A stretch of DNA of 64,000 nucleotides. It comes from Pyronema omphalodes (Eukaryota; Ascomycota; Pezizomycetes; Pezizales; Pyronemataceae). Both the position numbers and the translations under genes were made by a program. The DNA lies in assembly GCA_024516155.1 (NCBI GenBank), contig JAJJXM010000037.1, positions 496,001-560,000 on the forward strand. Direction: 5' to 3'. This document shows, piece after piece, positions 55,305 through 64,000 of this stretch (position 1 is its first letter; each line of letters opens with the position of its first letter). A model generated the notes under the pieces. The model was not told the origin of the DNA. It did no database searches and was given only the letters and a program-made list of their open reading frames with translations.

Positions 55305-55967
55305 TCAACATTTCGATGCTTCAATCACCCTCCCTCCGCAACCACAATGGATGCACGAAGTATGCGTGGTTGATCGTTGTACGTTATATGGAGCGTTCCA
55401 GTAGTAGTTGGAATAAGGGGGATTGTAGGAAGCTGGGTATGGCTCGTTTAAATAGTTGACCTGTGGCATCCGCTGGTCTGAGCCGTTGTAGTAGGGGGCC
55501 AAACCAGCAACGCCAAAGCGGTCATAATGCTGGATGGGGGCTGAGTAGTCTTGAACCCCGGTGTTCATGACTAATCCTTGCTGACCATCTTGCTGACCAT
55601 CTTGGGGTTCTTCTGCCTCCCCCAGCACCAACAAGGCAGGATCAATTGGGATTTCTCTTTATGATTACGATTAGTTAGATGCGGATAAAGAGGGGAAGAT
55701 GGGTAATTACCCCGGGTACTGGTCTGGTCCATCTCAAAGATGTTGTTGATCAGTCTTGTGGTGATGGTGAGAAAGATGAGAGGTTGTTGTCGAAAGTTGA
55801 CGGTTCTTCTCAGCAAGGAAAGGGAAATGCAAAGTGTAATGCCTTTTCGTTGACCAAAAAGCATTGGCTCTACGACGTGTTACAAATGACTATTGCGAGG
55901 AAAGATTGTGAATGTTGGAAAACATACCTTGAAAGGAAATGCGGAAAGCGAGAAAAAGTAGAACCAT
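55305..55967 (-). CDS. Pro/Tyr/Gln-rich small protein, unknown (modelled 182 aa, 3 exons)
   Basis: Exons (minus): 55967-55928, 55869-55711, 55654-55305; introns of 58 and 56 bp, both phase 1, with CTAAC-type branch sites. The joined frame is open. The C-terminal part is the conserved one: EEAEEPQDGQQDGQQ, APYYNGSDQRMPQVNYLNEP and YPASYNPPYSNYYWN, ending in a Cys-rich tail (CIHCGCGG). The N-terminal exon is hydrophobic (MVLLFLAFRISF). Its start is uncertain: the left copy has a frameshift in exon 2, and translation could instead begin at the internal MDQTSTR. A TATA box at 56242-56249 and a conserved leader lie upstream. Divergent from the founder-motif gene at 57581. Function unknown. Confidence 0.45.
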
Positions 55968-56241
55968 CGTAGCGAGCCGTGGTGGCTTGCTTCACCAAAG
56001 TTGGTTACGAGTCATGACGGTCGCCGTGTGGCGCGTCAGATGATATAAATGCTATCCAAAAACATCAGCTTGTCTGGGGAATATTTAGTGTCTGTAGAGA
56101 AGATTAGCTTACGTCATTATGTATTAGCCGGTGGCTAATAGTAGATGCCTAAGTAGGCTTATTGCAGTGACTTGTTGGTGGTGAAGCACAGTGCGGTGTG
56201 GGTGGGAAGAGATGTCAGGGAAAATGTGCGGAAGTTGCGGG

Positions 56242-56249
56242 TATTTATA
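56242..56249 (-). promoter_or_regulatory. TATA box of the right Pro/Tyr-rich gene
   Basis: Minus strand GGGTATAAATACCC, followed downstream by the same CAC-rich leader as in the left copy (CACACCGCACTGTGCTTCACCA). The modelled start codon is ~280 bp downstream, with a probable leader intron (donor ATGAC|GTAAGC near 56112). Confidence 0.6.
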
Positions 56250-56459
56250 CCCGTGACGCGTTCTAGTGTGGAGTCATATTCAAGCCGTCAGAGTGACGTG
56301 TTGGAGTTGCAGTGGCCACATCTGAGTCTCGAGGGTCAAGGTCAAGTCATGGTATGTCATCCGATGGCTGAAGTTGAGACACGGGTCAACTATAGCTCAT
56401 CACCAAGATTCACACGCAGAAGGAGGACAGTCATGACTTCTCGGGTTTCATAAGAGTTG

Positions 56460-57580
56460 GTACAGGAAAAATAGCCTATGAGATTCAGTTTCAGCCGTCG
56501 CCATCACAAGATTATAATGGATGCTTGATGAAAGGTACTGGTCCTGGTTTCTCCCATTGTATTGGTTCCAGAAGTCGTGTAAATGTATGAAAATAGCACT
56601 AATTACCCTTGAATAGATGTATACGTCTTGCGCAAAGGCATATATCGTGTACTTGTCCGTGAGTTACACCGCCGTGGTTCGCGGATGGAGTATCTTGACG
56701 TATATTTGATGCTTATATAAGGGGCTGCTTCCTGTGAAAATATGTTGTATTGCACTCCTACCCCGTTTGTATCCTGCTTTTAAAGGGTAAAGGGCCATTT
56801 ACGAGTTGATCAGGGAGGGGGGGAGGGGGGGATTCTGCCGGCAGACAGTTTTCTATTTCACCCCATAGAACTATGGGACGTTTTCCATTAAACAGAGCTC
56901 ACCATGTTGATATCGGTATTAGATGGTTAGAATTGTAAAATAATCAACGGTGTATTGTGGGGAGATTTTCACGATACATGATAGCACTAAGCACACTCAA
57001 CTTGATATGTTGATGCTGCTTTCATAGATACAAATTTGAGGTTGAGGTCATTACCATTGCAGTAACCATACATTTGCTGTGGTGTAAGGATGTTTAGACT
57101 AGCTCGTTGATCTTTTATTGCCGTCATTATCAACAGACTTCAAGATGATTCAATCGCATTAGTGATCATTCCGAATAGCTTTGCTAAAGGTGCACAAACT
57201 ACAAGAGATATAGGTTCCTCGAAAGATGCCAAGTTCTAAGCTCAGAATGATTAGTGAAATACGCGATTATTTGATCTGTCAGGGTTTGGCTTTCTCAGTA
57301 AAATCGCAGAATTGCGACACCCTATGTTCATACTATGTTCCTTTACCCACCTTCAATTAACTGTTCTTTTAACACTGATTGTGATATGACTAAGACTAAC
57401 CAGAACGACAGTAATTCAACGCTCACTTGATCCTCACCCTTGTCATTGGGGGTCCAATCGCACATCCACACTCGATGAATTCGAACCCGCAACGCAAGTC
57501 CTCTTCTCTCCTATCAAACTCCAGCTTACAAAATCCACTTCTTTTCTCCTTGATGGGTATTTGACTTCACTTGTCTAGCC
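56460..57580. other. Spacer between the divergent genes, right copy
   Basis: 1.1 kb with patches of similarity to 52300-53185. Contains a G-rich run (56815-56830). The final ~150 bp hold the conserved block at 57448-57487 and the start region of the plus-strand gene. Confidence 0.5.
57448..57487 (+). promoter_or_regulatory. Conserved upstream block of the repeat-protein family, copy 3
   Basis: GGGGGTCCAATCGCACATCC followed by ACACTCGATGAATTCGAAC. Shared with 53035-53073 and, more weakly, 36804-36842. It ends 94 bp before the ATG at 57581. Confidence 0.55.
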
Positions 57581-58477
57581 ATGTACAGTCCTTTCTTCAT
57601 CAGATTACACAAATTTCTCACCGAACGGTCTTATCGAAGATACCAAAAATGCATTCAAACCAAGTCTCATATCAACTCCACCGCTATTCCACCACCACAA
57701 TTCCGTCTCAAACCAAGAGAACTTCCGCGCCGTCTCAAAAAGCTCCCAAGATGCGTCAAACATAGAATAGCCCCGGGCCCAAAATCGTATCGGCCCCACA
57801 AGCCTTCACAACTGTCATGTAGCCATGTACCGGTGATTAGCCAATGGGAGTTCCAACTCAGAGTACCAAACCGAAAGGGTGTATTCCTGAGATTTGATAC
57901 CATATCCAGTATCGATTGGAAGCCATCGGGCAACCTTCAGCTTCCTCATAATCCTCAACTTCTACACACTTCTCAACTTCCTCACAATCTTCAAATTCCT
58001 CTGAGACCAGGAGAAATACGATTGCGGGCTTTGACCAAGAAACTCAAGAACCGGGCTGTAAAGCGCATACAAAGATCTGTATCGATACCTTCCAACCCTG
58101 TCGCATCTCCACCACTATCTCATACTTCACCATTCGTACTACGAGGACCAGTACCGCATTCGAAAGAATATAATTACAGCCCGGAACACACCACTATCCA
58201 ACCGAGAATCTTCACCCTACCACTTCGGTTTGCAGATAAACATTCATCCACATCACTGACCGTCCAGGATAAACCAATAACTCCATGTGGCTCGACCATA
58301 CCTCACTGCCAAGCTCCCCTTGGTTTTCCCCAGTCTTCACCATGTAATAATGCGGCTGTGGAGCATGGTGTTGTGGGGAATATCAACGATTCCACCTGTA
58401 TCCGTTTAGGGACTACACTGACTGCACGAGTGTGGGATTATCGGCAGCATGTGATGACCATACAGTCACAGGAATAG
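57581..58477 (+). CDS. Founder-motif family member 3, basic protein of unknown function (298 aa)
   Basis: Single exon starting MYSPFFIRLHKFLTERSYRR, the family N-terminus. It then has PPPQFRLKPRELPRRLKK, CSHVPVISQWEFQLRVPNRK (the second family block), short LPHNPQLLHTSQLPHNLQ mini-repeats absent from member 2, a single diverged repeat-like unit (RLRALTKKLKNRAVKRIQRS), and SLTVQDKPITPCGST shared with member 2. It extends about 65 residues past the end of member 2, by loss of the stop there. Arg/Lys/Pro/Ser-rich, no targeting signal seen. Function unknown. Confidence 0.62.
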   Translation: MYSPFFIRLHKFLTERSYRRYQKCIQTKSHINSTAIPPPQFRLKPRELPRRLKKLPRCVKHRIAPGPKSYRPHKPSQLSCSHVPVISQWEFQLRVPNRKGVFLRFDTISSIDWKPSGNLQLPHNPQLLHTSQLPHNLQIPLRPGEIRLRALTKKLKNRAVKRIQRSVSIPSNPVASPPLSHTSPFVLRGPVPHSKEYNYSPEHTTIQPRIFTLPLRFADKHSSTSLTVQDKPITPCGSTIPHCQAPLGFPQSSPCNNAAVEHGVVGNINDSTCIRLGTTLTARVWDYRQHVMTIQSQE

Positions 58478-59409
58478 CAGAGCTTCATCGTAAGAAGTGT
58501 AGCGCAATTATGGGGTGATGCGGTATGCATAAGATATGAAAAACTGATGGAAGCGAAGATTTGGAGAGGGGCGAGAACGAATGAGTGGTGAGAGGTGGTG
58601 ATGGGGCATAAAAACAAAGTGGGGGGAGGGGGGGGGAACAGAAACATAAAGATGGCAGGGCAAAACTTGAAGTTGAAGGCGATTGAACGGAGGGCATACC
58701 GGCTGGTGAGTGTAACCAGAAACTAACGTGGCCCCAAAATCCGACGAAATAAATAAATCGAAACGGGTTCGAAGACCTTTTAATTCCTTATATCCTTCTA
58801 AAACTTCAGGTTCAATTTCAGTCCTAGTGAAGTAAAATAAATTGTACATTACTCGCGTGTTAACTCATCTTACAACATTCAAGTTTCAACCCAGGTGTTG
58901 CGTGGAAAGGGAGGGTTAAGCCCGCGGTTGATGGTATACATGGATGCGGGGGTCACTGGTACCCCGGTGTGGCGCATGCCGCTACACTGGACTGAGGACA
59001 GGGATTCTTCTCGCGTGTTTGGAGCCTGCTGCTCGGCTGACCCGAAGCCCGAACAACGGCAACAGGTTGCAACTTGAGAGCGCACGGTTGGGTTGACATA
59101 CTATCCACAGAGCAAGGAGTCAGTTGACAACAATTTCATACGTCCTACTTGAATCGGTATATTTCAGGGTAGCGTTGCATTTTTTTTTTGTATCGGGATA
59201 GCTACATAGCTATTCATGTTTGTAAGCGTTTGTATGTTTAGCAGATTGTTTGGGGTATTAAGTATTGTGTTCTATTCGTTTAACCTTTATGTAATAGCAT
59301 TTTCTATGGTTACAACTATCTATATAACGCTCTACTTTCATTAACAACCCATTATACACAATTTCGTCCATCAACTTGGTATTCTTGTAATCATACATCC
59401 CGCCCTGCC
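58478..59409. other. 3' flank of the right duplication
   Basis: To about 58990 it is the 3' end of the right duplicated block (matching 53900-54395). The rest is AT-rich DNA and the 3' untranslated region of the minus-strand gene ending at 59410. Confidence 0.5.
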
Positions 59410-62058
59410 CTATCGACCATTAAGCGGACTCATTCCCCACTCTGCCCACAACTGTCTATCCGGTGTCCCTCTTTCTGGTGACTGTGGGGACTGAGATGAT
59501 TGCGGGGATTGCGGAGACTGTGGAGACGGTGTAGCCTTGTCGCCCTCCCCATCGTTTTTCCATCTTCTCTCTCTCAACCGTCCAGACGATGTTGGTGACT
59601 GTATATCCGGGCTTCTAACACGGTTTGAAGCCGAGCTATCTGAAGCTGGGCTTCGAGGAATTCTAATCCTCTCGCTTGATACACTCCCAGTGGAATCAAT
59701 CGAACGTCTTGACTCAGTGTCTCCAGTTGGGCTTCTAACCTTCGCAGCTCTCGGAGACACCGCTGCTGCTGCTGCAGCTGCTGCATTCTCAGCTTCAAGA
59801 GTTCTCATCCTTCTTTGGCTCCATCTACTGCTGCTGTTGAGGTCTGTACTCTGGCTCCTCAAGCTAGTAGTCTGCTCACTGCCCATGGGCCTTTGAATCG
59901 TTGCATCAATACTGGCCTTTGTGGGGCTTCCAACTGATTCTACTGGTCTAGGACTAGAGCTCAGCTCACTGACTGTTGGAGTGGGAGTTCGAACCGGTAC
60001 GCAAAGGTCTGAATGTGCAGGGCTTTTAACTGATTCCGTAGTTCTAGAGGAGCGGGGAGTCCAGGATCTCTCTTCCGGTTGTGGTGATGGGCTAGCACTG
60101 CTAGCCGCAGATGTTAATGAGATCCGTGTGGTTCGCTCGGCTAGCTCTTTGGTGGGGCTCTTTGTGGCTTCTGCGGTCCGTCTTCTCTCAATCCATGTTC
60201 TCGCGGGATCTGCTGGTGGCTTGGGTGCAGATGATGGCTCAATTGCTCGGCTAGATTTCTCGTTCCAGGATTGTTCTTCAATCCGCTTCTTATCCTCGAC
60301 TCGTTTCTTTCCGCCACCTTCGAGTTTCTCGATTGCGTCCTCAATACCCTTAACTGGAGTCGCGAAGGGATCGAATCCGATACGTTCCCTTGTCTGCTCA
60401 CGCTCCAGTCTTCGTTCTTCTTTACTTCCTCCCCAAAGTGCATCAGAGAGAAAGAGATTTAGTAGTTCGTCATGCACCGTTGTATGTTGCGCCTGCTGGA
60501 AGTTCTGCAGAATAGTAAGGCGAAGAAGACATTCCAAAATGCTCAAATCTGATCGAACTTTTGGCATGGTAGGTTGATTGGGGAATAGTGACAGATTTTG
60601 TAGAGCATTTTGCAGCTCTATAGGTGGCCCATGGGCGCCCGGTGCTGGTGAAGAAGGTCGGGATGAGGCTGCTGAGACCGTTGCCGAACTGGCAGGTGAT
60701 TCGAAGTTGTCATTAAAAACTTCAAAGGCGAGCCATTCGGGGTCCAAGTGGCGGGGGAGGTCGGCATGAACTGGTTCCGGTTCTGGTTCCGGGTCGTCGT
60801 CGTAGCTAGAGTCATCTTCGTCGCTGTCGTCATTAAAGGTATAGCCACGAACCTTTTCCAGGATCTTTCGAGGAGCAGGAGCAAGAAGGTTACGTTTTAT
60901 TAGGAGAATCGGCGAGTTGGATTCTTCTATGCCGAGAAGCTTGCCGGATGTCGTGTAAAACATTTTGGAAATCTGGTGGACGGGGATTCGGGTTCGAAGA
61001 CCGGCCATAGCCACATCTTCGAATGGCTGAGGAATGGTATCATGTATACGGCCGTCATCAAGGTCTTCGACTAGGGTTAGCTCGTAGCAGTATTCTTGGA
61101 TTTTGCTTTGAGCTCGTATATGTTTGTCTCCTGCAGCTTCGCCCTCCTCCTCATCGTAGAATAGGGGAACTCGTTGGAGATTCACACGGACTTTGTGCAT
61201 TACTTCTTGCCATGTCAGGTCCTTAGCTGAGACCTGTTCTTGTCGGTGGGAGTGTCCAGCAAACAGCATGTAGAGTGTCAAAGTAAAAGTTTGTCCAATC
61301 TGGGCGGGGTTGAATGGATTGTAGCAATATGCAGTATCACCAGCTGAAAGCATTCCTGATGCCTGGAGTAAGCGGGAAGGTGAGACATTTTGAGGGATGC
61401 CGGTGGATATGGTGACTCCGGAGGTAGTGACGGCCAGTGATATGAAAGGAACTGCCTAGACCTGGAGATTAGCCGACTATGAAGTTGTGTACGGAGAAAA
61501 CACACATCTTCAATCTTACTCAAGAGAGCCTTAATATCTTCCATGACAGACTTTACTTCCTCCGGGTTCGCTTTACGTTTGTCCATCCGATTGCTTAACG
61601 CCTCCATACGTCGCCCTAGCTTTTCAATACCATGTCTGATTTCTTTGGTAAGATTTAACGCGCTCTCAAGTGAAGTATTTCCGCGAGCAGATATGATTTC
61701 TACAAGGTCAATAGCTGGTGACACAATCTACCCTCCATCAGCAGTGCTCACGCCGGAAAGCAACGCAGTCGCCACCTACCCTAATTTTCGTCTCCAAGCG
61801 CTCCTGTAACCTCTGCAGTTCTTTCCTATCTCGCCCCTTGACTGATGAAATATACCGGCCACATTGTCGTATTGCAAACTGACTCGTTACGATGATACCG
61901 GATCTTGGCGCCAGAAGTTAGCTTGACGAAGCTCTTGCAAGACGAGGGAGCTGACCTGATCGCAAACGAAACTTGAACAGTTAGTTTCAGAAGCTTCAAA
62001 GACGACGGAATAAAGCTATACCTGCTTGCTGAGAAACTTTATTCAGGAAGTAATCCAT
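59410..62058 (-). CDS. YRB30: Yrb30-type RanGTP-binding protein (814 aa, 5 exons, one 16-nt microexon)
   Basis: Exons (minus): 62058-62022, 61971-61956, 61903-61780, 61727-61506, 61455-59410; introns of 50, 52, 52 and 50 bp. The joined frame is 2445 nt and open. The N-terminus MDYFLNKVSQQAVSFAIRSG then FAIRQCGRY matches the fungal Ran-binding Yrb30 family, and is only restored if a 16-nt microexon (TTTCGTTTGCGATCAG) is included. The next ~300 residues (PAIDLVEIISARGNTSLESA, GMLSAGDTAYCYNPFNPAQI, RVNLQRVPLFYDEE) are the conserved domain. The C-terminal half is Ser/Pro-rich and disordered, ending in SPQS repeats. The family binds Ran-GTP and modulates nuclear transport. Much longer than the yeast protein because of this tail. 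Divergent from BUD22. Confidence 0.86.
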
Positions 62059-62538
62059 GACGGCGTTTGTTTTTGTTTACGCGACGGCCGGACGACGCGA
62101 CGAGTGACGTTGTCCCTGCGGGGTTTCCAGCTGCGGGGCACAGAAGACACTAGTCTCGTACCGGGAACGCCGATGAGCTTCAGCTTTTAAAGTTCAGATG
62201 CCTCATCCAGATATGATGCATAGTCAAGTCTGGTGGTTTATGACCGTCTTTTAATTCAGAAAACAATAGATGGAGATGGAGGACGCGGTGGTATATGTGA
62301 AGCTTCACCAGTTCTTGTCGCACCCGGGCGAGCTTCGCGTTTTCCCCAAGCTTCGTGGTATCCGGGGTGTGGCTGAATGTAGCCTTACCCTAGGGCAGGT
62401 AATGTGGCTTGGTGTGGCGGCTATTTACACTAGTGGTTAGGGGTTTCCTGCGACCCTGGCAAAGAAAACCCAATTAGCGTCACCCTCCGAGATTCTTCTG
62501 CAGCTCGCGACAGCACGACCATCACGACCATTACCACC
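62059..62538. promoter_or_regulatory. Shared promoter region between divergent YRB30-like and BUD22 genes
   Basis: 480 bp separate the two start codons. It contains a small open exon-like stretch (62270-62398) ending in a GTAATG donor, discussed as a finding. No TATA box stands out, which is usual for housekeeping genes. Confidence 0.5.
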
Positions 62539-63918
62539 ATGCCGAAACGCAAGAATACCTTCTCCGGGCCCTCCAGCAAGCGCAGCAAGGCACAGCCCTT
62601 CGACCCGCACACCGTTGACGCATCTTCGCTTCCTCCTCGTGCTGTCGAAACTATCCAGCGTACGATCCGTAGCAACATCACGAATGGCACTAAGAATGTT
62701 TTTCGCGCGCTGAAGAAAGTGCGTGGACATGAGACACAGAAATTGGTTAAAAGAATAAAGAAGGATAGGACAGACAGGTTGGAGAAGGAATTGGAAGCTG
62801 TTAAGGCTATTGGTGGGGAGGAGCTACATAAGATTGCGGAGGAGCATGTCCTCAGATGCATTGGAAAGAAGAAGAGGATTACACTGCACCCACTGTGGCC
62901 CAAGGATCTTACGATACCGGAATTGAAGAAGGAAGAGGAGGCGAAGATGAATGTTCTAAGCAGACTGTATGGCGCGCCAGCGGTGAAGGAGGCCGTAACG
63001 GAGGTTTTGAAGGGTGTGGAGGAGGCAATGGGAATTAAAGTTGAGGCTGAGGCAAAGACTACGAAGGAAACTGCAGATGAGGATAATACTCAATCGGAGG
63101 AGAATGACAAGAAGGAGAAGAAGGCCAAAGAAGCTAACGAAAAGGAACGCAAGAAACCAGTGACTAAGGCTGGTGAGGAGGATGAGGATGACGATGAGGA
63201 AGATGAGGAGGATGAGGAGGAGGAGGAAGAGGGTGAAAATTTACCGGAAGAGAATCTTAATGAAGATGATCTATGGGATCGCCTCATGGACCCCAATTCA
63301 AAAGACTTTGCAGCATTCGAAGAGCGCATTGGTGCTTCTGAAGACGAAGACGAAGGCGACGATGATAACCACGACGAGCTTACACGAACCGACGACGAAT
63401 GGTCAGGAGGATCCGAAGCAGAGGATGACGACGAGGACGAAAAGAAGGCACCCGAACTTAAAAAGAAGACTTTAGCCGTTGCAGCAGAGAAGCCAAAGAA
63501 GGCAACCAAGGCAGCACCCGCTCCTCCAGCATCCTCTACATTTTTACCATCTCTGATGTCAGGCTATGTGTCCGGTGGTGACAGTGATCCGGATGCCGAG
63601 TGGCATGAGCAAAACGCAAAGCGCGGCCCACCAGAGAAGAAGGAGAGAAAGAACAGAATGGGACAGCAGGCACGAAGAGCTTTATGGGAGAAGAAATTTG
63701 GAGCTCGTGCAAACCATGTGCGCCAGCAGCAGGAGAAGGAGCAGGCAAAGAAGTTAAAGGCGGAGAAGAAGAAGATGGAGAAGGAACAGGAAAAAAAGAG
63801 AATCGCGGATGCTCCTATGCATCCCAGTTGGGAGGCAGCAAGGAAAGCAAAGGAGAAGGCAGCGGCTATGGCTTCAGCAATTTCAAAGCCCCTGGGAAAG
63901 AAGATTACGTTCGACTAG
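62539..63918 (+). CDS. BUD22: Bud22 family ribosome-biogenesis factor (459 aa)
   Basis: Single exon, start MPKRKNTFSGPSSKR. The N-terminal ~120 residues (VETIQRTIRSNITNGTKNVF, RALKKVRGHETQKLVKRIKK, LHKIAEEHVLRCIGKKK) are the helical basic region of the family. A long Glu/Asp-rich segment lies at about 200-300. The diagnostic C-terminus is complete: GQQARRALWEKKFGARANHV, a KKLKAEKKKMEKE helix, HPSWEAARKAKEK and the terminal GKKITFD. Bud22 (SRFBP1 in animals) is a nucleolar component needed for early pre-rRNA cleavage and the small subunit. Normal length. No odd features. Confidence 0.94.
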   Translation: MPKRKNTFSGPSSKRSKAQPFDPHTVDASSLPPRAVETIQRTIRSNITNGTKNVFRALKKVRGHETQKLVKRIKKDRTDRLEKELEAVKAIGGEELHKIAEEHVLRCIGKKKRITLHPLWPKDLTIPELKKEEEAKMNVLSRLYGAPAVKEAVTEVLKGVEEAMGIKVEAEAKTTKETADEDNTQSEENDKKEKKAKEANEKERKKPVTKAGEEDEDDDEEDEEDEEEEEEGENLPEENLNEDDLWDRLMDPNSKDFAAFEERIGASEDEDEGDDDNHDELTRTDDEWSGGSEAEDDDEDEKKAPELKKKTLAVAAEKPKKATKAAPAPPASSTFLPSLMSGYVSGGDSDPDAEWHEQNAKRGPPEKKERKNRMGQQARRALWEKKFGARANHVRQQQEKEQAKKLKAEKKKMEKEQEKKRIADAPMHPSWEAARKAKEKAAAMASAISKPLGKKITFD

Positions 63919-64000
63919 GTGGATTCGGCCATGTCATGTTAAATATTTATGCACTAATTTTTCTCTTCGATATGTGATTTCCATTGCTCTGTGAATCTTA

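Larger units (their letters stand above)
55090..58990. repeat. Segmental duplication, right copy
   Basis: Direct-orientation partner of 50181-54395. It carries the more intact version of the minus-strand gene (55305-55967) and the longer version of the plus-strand gene (57581-58477). Ends at the CCGGTGTGGCGC block near 58965-58980. Confidence 0.8.

Noticed and set aside
59537..60577. Plus-strand frames of up to 218 codons opposite the Yrb30-like gene
   Set aside because: Shadows of a Ser/Pro-rich coding strand; the minus strand has the conserved family motifs.

Overview
The window is nuclear DNA of a filamentous ascomycete (Pezizomycotina; Leotiomycetes is my guess, not tested). Genes are cut by many 42-163 bp introns with GT-AG ends and CTAAC-type branch sites. 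The gene set is fungal: an NPC1/Ncr1 sterol transporter, Bud22, a Yrb30-like Ran-binding protein, a cutinase-family esterase and a CFEM-like membrane protein. I saw no tRNA, rRNA or CRISPR.

Layout. 0.6-4.3 kb: a doubtful small membrane protein and a conserved-looking disordered protein (minus). 4.3-9.4 kb: a gene-poor stretch with one inverted-repeat element. 9.4-20.7 kb: an accessory island with four spliced genes. Gene A and gene B are paralogs sharing an ~85-residue domain and a phase-1 intron at the same place. Between them lie an Hsp70-like ATPase (10 exons, minus) and a membrane-tailed AIG1-type GTPase (plus). Between gene A and the Hsp70 gene sits a three-layer transposon nest. 20.7-29.3 kb: gene-poor and transposon-rich. 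29.3-31.1 kb: cutinase-like gene and CFEM-like gene, convergent. 32.3-33.5 kb: T-rich tandem repeats.

33.5-36.7 kb: a 1048-aa protein with fourteen 63-residue tandem repeats. 36.7-43.4 kb: no supported gene, ending in about 3 kb of micro- and minisatellites. 43.4-47.6 kb: NCR1. 50.2-59 kb: a direct ~4-kb segmental duplication. Each copy carries a divergent pair: a minus-strand Pro/Tyr/Gln-rich gene with its own TATA box, and a plus-strand gene whose N-terminus matches that of the 1048-aa repeat protein. The first copy of the minus-strand gene has decayed into an array of partial exons. 59.4-63.9 kb: the Yrb30-like gene (with a 16-nt microexon) and BUD22, divergent from a shared ~480-bp promoter.

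The ordinary genes serve sterol export, Ran transport and ribosome biogenesis. The likely novel material is (i) the three-member N-terminal-motif family with its duplicated bidirectional cassette and (ii) the gene A / Hsp70-like / GTPase / gene B island. Spliced models were built by hand from splice signals, frame continuity and family motifs; exon coordinates are given in each entry. Repeat homologies were judged by eye.
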